64,000 nt of DNA from Primulina eburnea (taxonomy: Eukaryota; Streptophyta; Magnoliopsida; Lamiales; Gesneriaceae), in the NCBI RefSeq assembly GCF_022965805.1, contig NC_133117.1, positions 13,354,183 to 13,418,182 of the forward strand, written 5' to 3'. Under the pieces are notes generated by a model, which saw nothing but the letters and a program-made list of their open reading frames with translations, was not told the origin of the DNA and did no database searches. Positions within the stretch are counted from its first letter, which is position 1. Each line of letters starts with the position of its first letter. The position numbers and the translations under genes were made by a program. Shown here one piece after another: positions 35,335 to 46,391 of this stretch.

Positions 35335-38300
35335 TCATGTAAATAACTCGGGATGTTTCTGCCTCATGTCTGCCTCTGTTTCCCAAGTCGCTTCCTCAAT
35401 GCCATGACGACTCCACTGAACTTTCACGAGTGGAATATTCTTCGTTCTGAGCTTCTTTTCTTTCCGATCAAGAATCTGTATCGGTTGTTCCACATAGCTC
35501 AATGTCTGATCAAGTTCAGCTTCGTCAGGTTGAATGACATGAGAAATATCTGGCATATATCTTCGTAACATCGATACATGAAACACATCATGTATCCCAG
35601 ATAGAGAAGGAGGAAGTGCAAGTCGATAAGCTCGATCGCCAATCTTCTCCAGAATCTCGTAAGGACCAATGTATCGAGGAGATAGTTTCCCGCGTTTGCC
35701 AAATCTAACAACACCTCTGAATGGAGAAATCTTTAAGAATACTCTATCTCCCGCCTCAAATACTAACGGTCTACGTCTGATATTGGCGTATTTTGCTTGT
35801 CGATCTTGTGCTGTCTTCATCCTCTTCTGAATGAGTTTCACCTTCTCTGTCATGTCACGAATCATATCTGGCCCAAGTTCTGGTACTTCGGATATATCAT
35901 CCCAGTATAGCGGAGATCTGCACTTTTTGCCATATAACGCTTCAAACGGTGCCATTTCAATGCTCGTCTGATAGCTGTTATTGTAGGAAAATTCGCAAAG
36001 AGGTAGGGAATCTTGCCAACTAATGCCAAAATCTAGCACTACGGCTCTCAACATATCCTCTAGAGTCTGGATAGTCCGTTCTGACTGTCCGTCTGTCTGA
36101 GGATGGTAAGCAGTACTCAGGTGTAATGTCGTACCTAAGGCCTGCTGTAAACTATGCCAGAAGTGTGAAGTGAATCGTGGATCACGATCTGATACGATAG
36201 ACTTCGGCACACCATGCAATCGAACTACCTCTCGAACATATATCTCCGCCATCTGATCGTGCCTGTACGTCATTCTGTACGGAATGAAACAAGCTGATTT
36301 GGTTAGTCTGTCGATAACGACCCAAATCGCATCGCAGCCTCTGGATGATCGAGGTAAATTCGTCACGAAATCCATGGAAATGTGATCCCATTTCCATTCC
36401 GGAATAAACAAACTCTGAAGTAACCCTCCGGGCTTCTTCCTCTCTGCCTTCACCTGTTGGCAGGGCAAGCATTTAGACACATACTCTGCGATGTCTGACT
36501 TCATTTGCTTCCACCAGAACTGTGTCTTCAAGTCATTGTACATCTTCCTGCCACCCGGATGAATGCTGAACCGACTACAATGTGCCTCTGTCAGAATCTG
36601 CTGTCTCAAATCTGCAACATCTGGCACAACTAGACGGTTATTCACGTACAACACATGATCTCGTACCTGATATTCTGATACATGCCCTGATCTGACCATT
36701 TGAATCGATCTCTGCACATTCTGATCTGTCCTTTGTGCCTCTTTGATCCTCCTGATCAAGTCCGGCTCAACTTGAATCGTAAAAAGTCGTAGTGGCTTAC
36801 TATCTGTATCAAATTCTAATCCAGATGTACAGCAATTTTCAACTAACTTGTTAACACCTATCGTCGATAAGGACAAGGCACATACCTTTCGACTCAAGGC
36901 ATCTGCTGCTGCGTTTGACTTTCCTGGATAATATTTGATTTCACAGTCAAAGTCTTTCAGAAGATCTAGCCATCTACGCTGTCTCATATTCAGTTCTGAT
37001 TGAGAGAATAGGTACTTTAGGCTCTTGTGATCGGAAAATATCTCAAATTTTCCGCCGTAGAGATAATGACGCCAAATCTTTAATGCAAATACGATAGCCG
37101 CCAATTCCAGATCATGAATGGGGTATCGAACTTCATGTGGCTTCAATTGTCTCGAGGCGTATGCGATCACATGGCCTCGCTGCATAAGAACACATCCCAA
37201 ACCTCTATGAGAAGCATCACAATATACAACGAAATCATCCGTACCTGAAGGTATCGTCAGTACTGGAGCACTGGTCAGCCTTTTCTTCAACTCTAGAAAG
37301 CTAGACTCGCACTCCTCTGACCAAACAAACGGTGCATTCTTTTGCGTCAATTGAGTTATTGGCTTTACAATACTGGAGAAATCTTTGATAAATCTTCTGT
37401 AGTATCCGGCTAAGCCCATGAAACTGCGTATTTCTGGTACAGAAGTCGGTCTCGACCAACTGATCACCGCTTCCACTTTACTCGGATCAACAGAAATACC
37501 ATCTCCAGATATGATATGCCCCAAGAATACAACTCGATTCAACCAAAACTCACACTTGGACAATTTAGCATACAGTCGCTCGTTTCTCAACGTCTGTAAA
37601 ACAATTCTGAGATGCTCTGCATGCTCATTTCTGTTCTTCGAATACACCAAAATATCATCGATGAAGACAATAACAAATTCATCTAAATACCTCTGAAACA
37701 CTTGGTTCATCAAGCCCATAAATACCGCAGGAGCATTTGTTAAACCAAAAGGCATGACAATGAATTCGTAATGTCCATACCTGGTTCGAAATGCTGTCTT
37801 CGGTATGTCTATATCTAGAACTCTGAGCTAATGATACCCAGAACGCAAATCAGTCTTCGAATACACGGAGGATCCCTGCAACTGATCAAATAAATCATCA
37901 ATCCTAGGCAAAGGATATTTATTCTTGATCGTTGCCTTGTTCAATTGCCGGTAGTCTATACACAATCGCATCGAACCATCTTTCTTTCGCACGAACAGCA
38001 CCGGAGCGCCCCAAGGAGATACACTAGGTCTGATATATCCCTTGGCCAGAAGATCTTCTAACTGTGCTTTCAGTTCTTTTAGTTCGATGGGTGCCATCCT
38101 ATACGGAGCTCTCGAAATAGGGACGGTACCTGGTGTAAGATCAATACTGAAGTCTACCTCACGAACCGGAGGTAATCCTGGGATCTCATCTGGAAAAATA
38201 TCTGGAAATTTCCGCACTACTGGTATATCTGCCAACGCCGAGCTCGACTTCTGCATATCTACAGCATAAATAAAGAAACCATCTGCTCCTTTTTGTAACA

Positions 38301-38904
38301 ATCTGTTCATAGTAAGAGCCGAAATCAAGTGAATCCGAGATCTGGAACCCTTCCCGTAGAATTTCCACTCGTCTGTCATCTCGGGTCTGAATCTGACAAT
38401 CTTGTGGAAACAATCCACGGTAGCTCTGTACTTCGTTAGCATGTCAATACCGACTATACAGTCAAAATCAGCTAGACCCAACACTATACAATCTAGGTCA
38501 ATCTCATGCCCTTCAAACTGTAGAATGCAATGTCTAACCGTAGTTACAGATATCAATCCACTTCCCAACAGGGAATTAATAGACACAACATCTAGCAAAG
38601 ACTCAACAGGCAAAGAATGCAACAATGCAAATCGCTCTGAAATGAATGTATGCGATGCACATGTATCTATCAAGATATAAGCAGGATAACCATAAAGAGA
38701 GCAGTTACCTGCTATAACATCATCTGGTGCATCTTGTGCTTGCTCTTCGGTCAATGCAAACACTTGGGCCTGTTGCCTCGGGGGTTGAGTCACCGTCTGA
38801 CTACCTCGGCCTCTGGGTGAAGTCTGTACTGGTGGAGGCTGAAAAGAGTGAACTGATGATGCCTGCCGCTCAAGCTGAGGTACGGAACCGGAGGCTCTTC
38901 CACT
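35335..38904 (-). pseudogene. E4 pol: protease, reverse transcriptase, RNase H, integrase, chromodomain
   Basis: Continues the gag frame after a TAG. Protease: motif reads [10 protein letters not shown], with cysteine where the catalytic glycine is normal. Reverse transcriptase: [15 protein letters not shown], then a second TAG at about 37825-37827, then MPFGLTNAP and VFIDDIL. RNase [35 protein letters not shown]. Integrase: zinc-binding H-H-C-C ending CLPCQQVK, core [17 protein letters not shown] and [10 protein letters not shown] (D, D, E present). The GPY/F module [17 protein letters not shown] follows, then a C-terminal chromodomain (about the last 60 residues, ending [17 protein letters not shown]), typical of Tekay/Del, which is thought to guide insertion to heterochromatin. 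Apart from two nonsense codons and the protease change it looks intact. Confidence 0.95.
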
Positions 38905-39870
38905 CTAGAATTGCTGAACACTTCTCTGTGGACAGACTTTGGCAAAATGCCCCGGTTGCCTACAAATGTTGCATCGGCCTGTAACTCCTTGGCACTGTTC
39001 AGTCGCATGCCTACCTCCACAAGAATTACAGTAAACACCTGAAGTCCTGGAACTTTGATCAAAACCCGTCTGCCTTGATCCGCTGGAGCTGGACGAACTG
39101 CTCCCAGGTCGCTTAAATTGTTTCCCCTTCGCCTTCAGCTGTTCTTTGCGTCCACTACTACTACCACCGCTTTCGAATCGAGGAGGAGGAACTTGGGATG
39201 GAGGTGGTGGCGGTCTCGGACTCGGTGCAACATACGGAGCACTCCGTTGCCTAAGCAATCCTGCTTCAGCTCCTTTGGCACGATTCAATGCATCCGAGAA
39301 ATTATCGGGTCTCCCAGTATTGACCAACGTAAAGATATCTGGATTCAGGCCATTTATAAACTGATCTGCCATGGCCTCATCATTTCCTGAAACATGGGGT
39401 GCAAAACGAAGCAGAGAGGAAAATTTGGCAACGTACTCCTCAATGTTTAATTGCCCTTGCCTCAGATTGGCAAATTCAGCACCTTTGTCTTTACGATAGG
39501 ATATGGGAAAGAAACGCTGATAGAACTCCGTCTTGAATACTTTCCAAGTAATCTCGGTACCCCGCTGTTCTAAAGCTCTCCTAATGTTCAACCACCAATT
39601 CTTGGCTATATCTTGCAATTGATGGCCAATGAGTTTCACTCGTTTCTCGTCACTATATTCCAGAGACTCGAATAACATCTCATTGTCCTCAAGCAAACTT
39701 TCACACTCGATGGCATTCTCGGTACCTTTTAATGTGGGAGGTCGAAAGGATTGGAATCGCTTTAGCAACGTCTCCATAGGGGTCGCCGTAACATCCATAG
39801 GATCTCCGGATGTGCTCCCCTGTTCTAGCGCTGCTGGTCGTAGAGGTACGGCTGCTCTTCTAGGAGGCAT
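38905..39870 (-). CDS. E4 gag (capsid-nucleocapsid), 321 aa
   Basis: Forms the virus-like particle around the element RNA. The start MPPRRAAVPL is the family's usual opening. The capsid domain covers about residues 45-210, with LLEDNEMLFESLEYSD, KNWWLNIRRAL, FKTEFYQRFFP and FANLRQGQLNIEEYVAKF. A Pro/Ser-rich linker is followed by the zinc knuckle CNICRQPGHFAKVC near residue 300, preceded by a CNSCGGRH pair. It ends at a TAG (38905-38907) a few codons after the knuckle, in frame with pol. Most relatives have one unbroken gag-pol, so this stop may be a mutation, although it lies where some retroviruses use readthrough. There is no gap between gag and protease here, unlike E1-E3. Confidence 0.9.
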   Translation of the reverse strand: MPPRRAAVPLRPAALEQGSTSGDPMDVTATPMETLLKRFQSFRPPTLKGTENAIECESLLEDNEMLFESLEYSDEKRVKLIGHQLQDIAKNWWLNIRRALEQRGTEITWKVFKTEFYQRFFPISYRKDKGAEFANLRQGQLNIEEYVAKFSSLLRFAPHVSGNDEAMADQFINGLNPDIFTLVNTGRPDNFSDALNRAKGAEAGLLRQRSAPYVAPSPRPPPPPSQVPPPRFESGGSSSGRKEQLKAKGKQFKRPGSSSSSSSGSRQTGFDQSSRTSGVYCNSCGGRHATEQCQGVTGRCNICRQPGHFAKVCPQRSVQQF

Positions 39871-40108
39871 ATCTAATAATCCAACTGATTATTATACAAG
39901 ATATACAACTGTCTCAGCCCTCCTCTAGTCAGTTACCTCTGATCTAGAATCGGTTCTGATTCAGTCTTAACCAATACATGCTGTAATCAATCAAATAACA
40001 AACAACATGTAACAAGTAAAGCAATAAACATGCTAGCACATCATAGAGCAAGGAAGAAGACTCGATCTACCCCGCTCATTCTATTCTATCTCAATCTATA
40101 GAACCTTT

Positions 40109-40121
40109 GGCTCTGATACCA
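40109..40121 (-). other. Primer binding site, Met-tRNA type (E4)
   Basis: Minus strand TGGTATCAGAGCC, five bases from the right LTR. Leader 39871-40108 shows no other feature. Confidence 0.9.
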
Positions 40122-40126
40122 CCTGT

Positions 40127-41009
40127 TGTGGGGACCCGGGCTCTAATTCTTATTCTTGGGATTAAATGGATCATTACTATAAAAGTGGGTCAAATTTTTG
40201 CTTTTAACATTAATTCTAATGTTATATAACTAAAATTCTATTACAATAGCATATGACATCCGTTTTTCAATCCGGTTTCGATTCTACAATCCTCAACTTA
40301 ACAAGAACACATAATCTAGTGTAATTCATAATTTCCCCAATCCATATATTTCAAAACATGCTGGAATCAAGGAAAACTTACGTCACCTTGCAGCTAATAC
40401 GGAGAGGAGTTCAAAACCGAAGTCGGATCAAAGTTTGGATAGTTAAATCTTGTACAATCGCAATGTAAAGGTGTTTAAGAAAGAAAGCTTTCCTCCTCAG
40501 CAACCTGCCGATTCTTCTGTTGAATGAGGAGAATTCGTGCCACCTTATATATATCTTGCATGCCTAACACACATGGCTCATCCTTTGCATTACATGTCTC
40601 GCGCATATGCGCGGGATTATTCGCGCATATGTGCCGAACCTACTGTCTCGGCAGATTTAGCACTCGCGCATATGCGCCACTAAACTCGCGCATATGCGCC
40701 AATGGTTCTGGACGCTCCGCGCATATGCGCCACTACTCTCGCGCATATGCGCCAAGGCTGCTGTACATGTCGCGCATATGCGCCACTCTTTCCGCGCATA
40801 TGCGCCAATGCTACTGGAATTCTCATGCATATGCGCGCATTCCTTCGCGCATATGCGCCATAGCTTCGGCCTTATTCATTCTTTTGACTATCTTTCACAT
40901 CTTTATTATACATTTCCCTTTCTTTTCTAGTCCAATGAAATACATCTACAATCATCTTAATTATCAACAAATCCATCTGATTATGATAACTAAATCTTCG
41001 AGCCTTACA
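40127..41009 (-). repeat. E4 5' LTR (right), 883 bp
   Basis: Near-identical to 34351-35235. Palindrome array at about 40600-40858. Followed by the TATTA duplication. Confidence 0.95.
40600..40858. repeat. Ten GCGCATATGCGC-type palindromes in E4 5' LTR
   Basis: Same arrangement as 34826-35085. Several of the few LTR-LTR differences fall here, for example GCGC to GTGC at about 40632. Confidence 0.9.
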
Positions 41010-41376
41010 TATTACTTAGTACTAGTTATCCCAGTTTATACGTGTTGAGTCTTTAGACTCACTAGACTTGATCGATACAGGTGAGTATGATGAGCAGGAG
41101 ACAGGAGGTGGCGACCAAGGGGCAGGCTTGGGCTGAGCGGCAGGCCAAACCCGAGGACCGCAAGTTTATGTTTATGCAAACTTTTAAAATACTCTGATGT
41201 TTTGATTTGAATGTGAGACGTTTCGAGACAGCGTTCTTTTAGCAAACTTTTATTTGGTGATTGATTATTTTAAAGATATTCTATGTATATTGGGTGACGA
41301 CCGTACGGATGTTGTATTTGATTAAAATTTTAAATTTTTCCGCAAATTTTAAGTAGTAAAAGTACGGTACGTTACA

Positions 41377-41919
41377 CTGCATCATCCTTCGGGCCACAAA
41401 CAAATACCAGATTGCAGCAGTGGTGCGCAAATACTTCTCGTCGAAACAACTTGGGGGTCCCCCTAGTGGTTTCCATGTAGCCCCCGGGAGACACAAAGTC
41501 TCGATAATCAAAGTGTAGTTGGGCTCAACCATCAACGCCTGGTAGTTGGAGTCGTCAACCTCCGCTGTTTCTAATAGGGCGTTAATCGTAGCCGAATCAA
41601 ACGGCACAAGCTTGCCTCTAACAAACGTCCTCCCATCATTTCGCTCACAAGCATTTGCATAGAATTCCCTAACAACCGATACCACTGCCGCTTGAGGTTG
41701 CTCGCTAAATTTTTCCCATCCTCTTCTCTCCAAGCTCACAAGTGGTCCTAAGTATCTATCCTCAAACTGGCGACGAAATCCCCTCTCAGGAATGGGGTTT
41801 CTATGAATCTTTGCATGCTCGTATCTAGCTCTAGTCTCCGTACTAACAAAACGATGTCTATAAAAGGCGGAAGATGAACTAGAGGAGCCGGGGTTACCTT
41901 TTTGCTTCTTGGGAGCCAT
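41377..41919 (-). pseudogene. Athila env-like ORF, N-terminal part
   Basis: Third ORF of Athila, between pol and the 3' LTR. Start codon at 41917-41919 gives MAPKKQKGNPGSSSSSS; the upstream in-frame ATG at 42042 would add 41 residues of unlike composition and is less likely. The body contains FEDRYLGPLVSLERRGWEKF, VREFYANACERNDGRTFVRG and SATINALLETAEVDD, as in the plant 'putative transposon protein' domain. It stops at the solo LTR insertion (CTGCA duplication) and continues at 31932, with a one-base frame difference that predates or accompanies the insertion. No signal peptide is visible in this part, so envelope function is not shown. Confidence 0.75.
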
Positions 41920-42498
41920 TGTGTTTGAAGAATTGAAGATGGAGATGGTGGGTGACCGGAGAGAGGAATGTTCTTGTTTGCCTAAGCCGATTGTTCCACT
42001 TTGCCGAGACTTCGAATCCGGATTGAAGTTCCTGCACCACAAAATCGAAAAAGGTGATGAGAAGAGTTAGGGATTTGGGGAAATTTCGTGCAGAATGAAG
42101 AAATGGGAAAGGGATTTCGTGTTTTAAAAGACGTCGCGCTCGAGCGGTAGAAAACTACCGCTCGAGCGCGAACCTCTCTGGAATTTTTGTCCAGAGGTAA
42201 TCGTTCGCGCTCGGGCGGTATAAAATTACCGCTCGAGCGCCAACCTCTCGGGAATCATTATCTCGAGGTAAGCGTTCGCGCTCGGGCGGTATAAAATTAC
42301 CGCTCGAGCGCGAACCTCTCTGCCCAAAATCGCTTTAATTCAAATTATTATTTTATTTTTTTGAAAAAAAATGAAAACAAAACAAAAGCAAGAGAAAATA
42401 AATAAATTGACACGAAAGAAAAATTAAGTCAAAGGCAAGAGGAGGGAAAGAAAAGTAAGTTCTCCATTTATAGTCGAGAGCTTGACTGTCGTTCCGTC
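41920..42498 (-). other. Athila spacer between pol and env-like ORF
   Basis: About 580 bp without a coding domain. Holds the three-hairpin array 42136-42311 and an A-rich segment (plus-strand 42355-42420). Confidence 0.7.
42136..42311. repeat. Three perfect or near-perfect hairpins between pol and env-like ORF
   Basis: Hairpins at 42136-42169, 42207-42240 and 42278-42311. The first is a perfect 15-bp stem, GCGCTCGAGCGGTAG, with an AAAA loop. Shorter inverted repeats (CCTCTCTGG...CCAGAGG and CCTCTCGGG...CTCGAGG) lie between them. Same module as in both Athila LTRs. Confidence 0.9.
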
Positions 42499-45400
42499 TC
42501 AGTTCGGTATGTCTTGGAATCGGGTGATTCCAAGTTGTGGCTCAACTGTGCCACCCATGTAGTGCTTCAGGCGCTGGACATTGACCGTAAATGTCCCATC
42601 CTTCCCATCTTTCAATTCTACAGCTCCCGATGGATAAACTTTCGAGATCACGAATGGACCGGACCATCGCGACTTCAATTTTCCGGGAAACAGTCGCAAC
42701 CGGAAGTTGTAGAGCAGAACATTTTGTCCTTCTTTGAATTCTCTCTCATTGATCCGCTTATCATGAGCTTTCTTCGTCTTTTCTTTGTATGACATGGCTA
42801 GATCATAGGCCAGATTTCGGAACTCTTCTAACTGATCCAATTGAAGCAAACGCTGTTCACCTGCATCAGTAAAATTAAAGTTCAGTGCTTTTGTGGCCCA
42901 GTATGCGCGATGCTCTAACTCTACAGGTAGATGACATGCTTTACCAAACAAAAGCCTATACGGTGTAGTGCCTATAGGTGTTTTAAAAGCAGTCCTATAT
43001 GCCCAAAGAGCATCATCTAACCTCACCGACCAATCTTTCCTACTGACACCTACAACTTTCTCCAAAATTCGCTTTATCTCTCGGTTCGACACTTCGACTT
43101 GACCACTTGTCTGGGGGTGATAGGGGGTAGAGATCTTATGTGTGACTCCATATTTGCTCAAAAGTTTTTCAAATAGTTTGTTGCAAAAACGCGTGCCACC
43201 ATCACTAATGATTGCTCGTGGTGTTCCAAATCGGTTAAAAATGTTTTTCTTTAAAAATTTTAGGACCACTTGAGCATCATTAGTGGCATACGCTTCCGCC
43301 TCTGCCCACTTAGACACATAATCCACCGCAACCAAGATGTATTTTTTCATTAAAGAACTGGGAAACGGTCCCATGAAAACTATCCCCCACACATCAAAAA
43401 CCTCACACTCAATGATATTATTTATAGGCATTTCATGACGGTTAGAGATGTTACCTGACCGCTGGCATTTATCACAATATAGCACATAAGAACGAGCATC
43501 TTTAAATAGGGTTGGCCAATAAAAGCCACATTCAAGTACATTGGATGTCGTCCTTGTTGGTCCGAAATGACCACCTACCTCACGGCCATGGCAATGGTTG
43601 AGAATTTGATCGAACTCTTCCTCTGCAACACACCTTCTTATCATGGCATCTGCACAAATTTTGAACAAAAACGGTTCCTCCCAAAAATAGTATTTCACGT
43701 CAGAAAAGAATTTCTTTCGATGGTGAAACGATAGGTTTGGTGGGGGTGTGCCTGTGACAAGAAAGTTAGCGAAATTTGTATACCAAGGACAATTTTTCAC
43801 CTCAAATAGTTGCTCATAAGGGTACCAATCATTGTTAGCATGATCGACAGAATCATCACAAATAAATTCTAATCTAGACAAGTGATCTGCTACCACATTC
43901 TCAACACCTTTCTTGTCCTTGATTTCTAAGTCAAACTCTTGCAATAATAAAATCCACCGAAGTAAGCGTGGCTTTGCATCTTTTTTAGCAAGTAAGTATT
44001 TAAGGGCAAAATGATCAGTGAATACAATTACTTTGGACAAAACAAGGTATGAATGAAATTTGTCAAGTGCAAATACTACTGCAAGTAATTCCTTTTCAGT
44101 TGTTGCATAATTCAATTGATCCTCATCTAAGGTCTTACTTTCATAGTAAATTGTATGAAATACCTTGTTTTGCCGCTGGCCAAGTACGGCCCCTACTGCA
44201 GTGTCACTGGCGTCACACAGGATCTCGAAAGGTAGATCCCAATCCGGTGCTACCAAGACAGTATCCGTCACCAAGCGCTCCTTCAAATTCTCATATGCCT
44301 GTACACAGTCAGAATCGAAATCAAATGGCACATCTTTCATAAGTAAGGAAGACAGAGGTTTTGCAATTTTTGAAAAATCTTTTATAAAACGCCGATAAAA
44401 ACCGGCGTGGCCTAGAAAACTTCTAACTCCCTTTATGGACGCCGGAGGTGGTAAGTTCTTGATAACTTCAACTTTCGCCTTATCCACCTCTATTCCTTGC
44501 TCCGAAATCTTGTGCCCTAGGAAAATTCCCTCTTGTACCATGAAATGGCACTTTTCCCAATTTAGCACCAAATTCGTCTCCTCACATCTCAACAACACCA
44601 CCTTCAAGTTCTGCAAACAGTCATCAAAAGAAGGGCCGAAAATAGAGAAGTCATCCATAAAAATTTCAAGAAAAGTTTCTATCATATCATGGAATATAAA
44701 GGTCATGCAACGTTGAAATGTGGCAGGGGCATTACAAAGACCAAACGGCATGCGGCGAAAAGCGAAAGTTCCATAAGGACAAGTGAAAGTGGTTTTCTCT
44801 TGGTCCTCGGGTGCAATGGTGATTTGATTATACCCCGAATACCCATCTAGAAAACAATAAAACTCATGACCCGCTAACCTCTCAAGCATTTGATCAATAA
44901 AGGGAAGGGGAAAGTGGTCTTTTCGGGTGGCATCATTCAATTTCCTATAATCAATGCACACACGCCATCCCGTAACAGTCCTAGTGGGTATTAGTTCATT
45001 ATTATCATTTGTAATCATAGTAATCCCACCCTTTTTTGGCACACACTGAACCGGACTTACCCATGCACTATCAGATATAGGATAGATAATACCTGCATCG
45101 AGAAGCTTAATCGTTTCTGCCTTTACTACCTCTTGCATCTTTGGATTCAATCTTCTCTGAGGTTGCACAAGAGGTGAGTACTTGTCTTCCATCAAGATCT
45201 TGTGCATGCACACTGATGGATTGATCCCTATGATATCCGCCACCTTCCTCGCAAATTCACCCTTGTGCGCTTTCAGAACCTCCAACAATTTGTCTTCCAT
45301 CACATCTGTCAAAGCAGCAGAAATAATGACAGGTAAAGTGTTATTCTCACCTAAGTAAACGTACTTGAGGTGTGGAGGCAACGGCTTTAGCTCAAGTGTT

Positions 45401-46227
45401 GGTGGCTCCTCGATGCTTGACCTTTGAGGGGTCAAATCTCTTCGTTCTCCTAGATCCTCCAGTCGCATCCGTATTGGCTTTCTCCATGGATGGTTGGCAT
45501 TAAAGTGTGCCACTATTTCAGCTTTTCCTTCATCCAATTCCTCTTCTCCCAATTCAGTAGTGATAGTGGCCTCTAAAGGGTCCCTAAACGCATCCTGCAC
45601 ATAGTGAGACACAAGAGAGTCAAAAGCATCAATTCTAAAGCAACTATCAGAGTGCAGTGTGTGCTTAAGTGCATTAAAAACATCAAAAGTAATCTCTTCC
45701 TCGCCCACTCTCAATCTCAACTTCCCTTCTTGCACATCAATCAGTGCCTTGCCAGTTGCAAGGAACGGTCTACCCAAAATTAGAGGCATCTCTGTATCCT
45801 CCTCCATGTCGAGAACCACGAAATCCGCAGGAAAAATTAATTTGTCCACTTTCACTAGCACATCCTCAATCACTCCGCGGGGGTACTTGACAAATCTGTC
45901 AGCCAGTTGCAAGGACACCCTCGTCGGCTTAGGCTCTCCCAACCCGAGTTTCCAAAACACAGACAATGGCATAAGATTAATACTTGCACCAAGATCACAT
46001 AACTCTTTATGAAAAACAACATCACCAATCATTCAAGGAATAGAGAAACTCCCTGGGTCTTTTAGTTTCGGTGGGATTTTGTTTTGCACCAAAGCGGAGC
46101 AATTTTCAGTTAAGTTCACTGTCATGTGATCCTCCAACTTCCTCTTATTAGCCAAAATGTCCTTCAAAAATTTAGCATAACTAGGCATTTGCATTAAAGC
46201 ATCGGCGAAGGGAATATTGATATGCAA
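42499..46227 (-). pseudogene. Athila pol: protease, reverse transcriptase, RNase H, integrase
   Basis: The long open part is 42499-46032 (1177 residues). An in-frame TGA at about 46033-46035, where the family has a cysteine, separates it from a 64-residue upstream piece (46036-46227, with QMPSYAKFLKDILANKRKLED). Domains with rough positions in the long part: protease 10-115 ([11 protein letters not shown], normal for Athila; [10 protein letters not shown]), reverse transcriptase 280-560 ([28 protein letters not shown] near 460), RNase H 595-720 ([28 protein letters not shown]), integrase 805-1100 (H-H-CxxC ending [30 protein letters not shown]). The first integrase catalytic aspartate is replaced: [11 protein letters not shown] reads V where D is normal. 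No chromodomain, as expected. Confidence 0.9.
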
Positions 46228-46391
46228 TTTTTTAAATACCTCAAGAAACTTACCGAATTGTGCATCTAGTTTTGCTTTTTAAAAGGAGGAGGTATAAAAA
46301 TTTTAGGTTGTGCAGTGAGTGCTGGTGTAGAGTTAGAAGACTTACCTTTGGATGCCTCAGTCAGTTCATCCGGTATTTTAATTTTTTTTTT
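46228..46391 (-). pseudogene. Athila gag-pol linker, frameshifted
   Basis: Coding similarity continues between gag and pol but in shifting frames. A homopolymer (T10-T11 on the plus strand near 46381-46391) and another run near 46276-46284 mark the likely slippage points. The last readable part, KAKLDAQFGKFLEVFKKLHI, leads into the pol frame. Confidence 0.7.

Larger units (their letters stand above)
34351..41009 (-). mobile_element. E4: young, nearly complete Tekay/Del chromodomain element
   Basis: LTRs 34351-35235 and 40127-41009 flank the internal region; the five-base duplication TATTA is at 34346-34350 and 41010-41014. Primer site (40109-40121), gag, protease, RT, RNase H, integrase with chromodomain and polypurine tract (35236-35251) are all present on the minus strand in one reading frame (35335-39870) broken only by two TAG codons. 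The LTRs differ by about seven substitutions and a 2-bp indel, so insertion was recent relative to the rest of the window. Confidence 0.95.
31938..41376 (+). mobile_element. Solo family B LTR (2775 bp net) inside Athila, itself interrupted
   Basis: Starts TGTAGTGCCCAAAT, ends CGGTACGTTACA. Flanked by CTGCA at 31933-31937 and 41377-41381. Pieces 31938-34350 and 41015-41376 rejoin across E4. No gag, pol, primer site or polypurine tract belongs to it, so it is a solo LTR, the usual product of LTR-LTR recombination. It is the same family as the E1 LTR, in opposite orientation. Confidence 0.85.
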
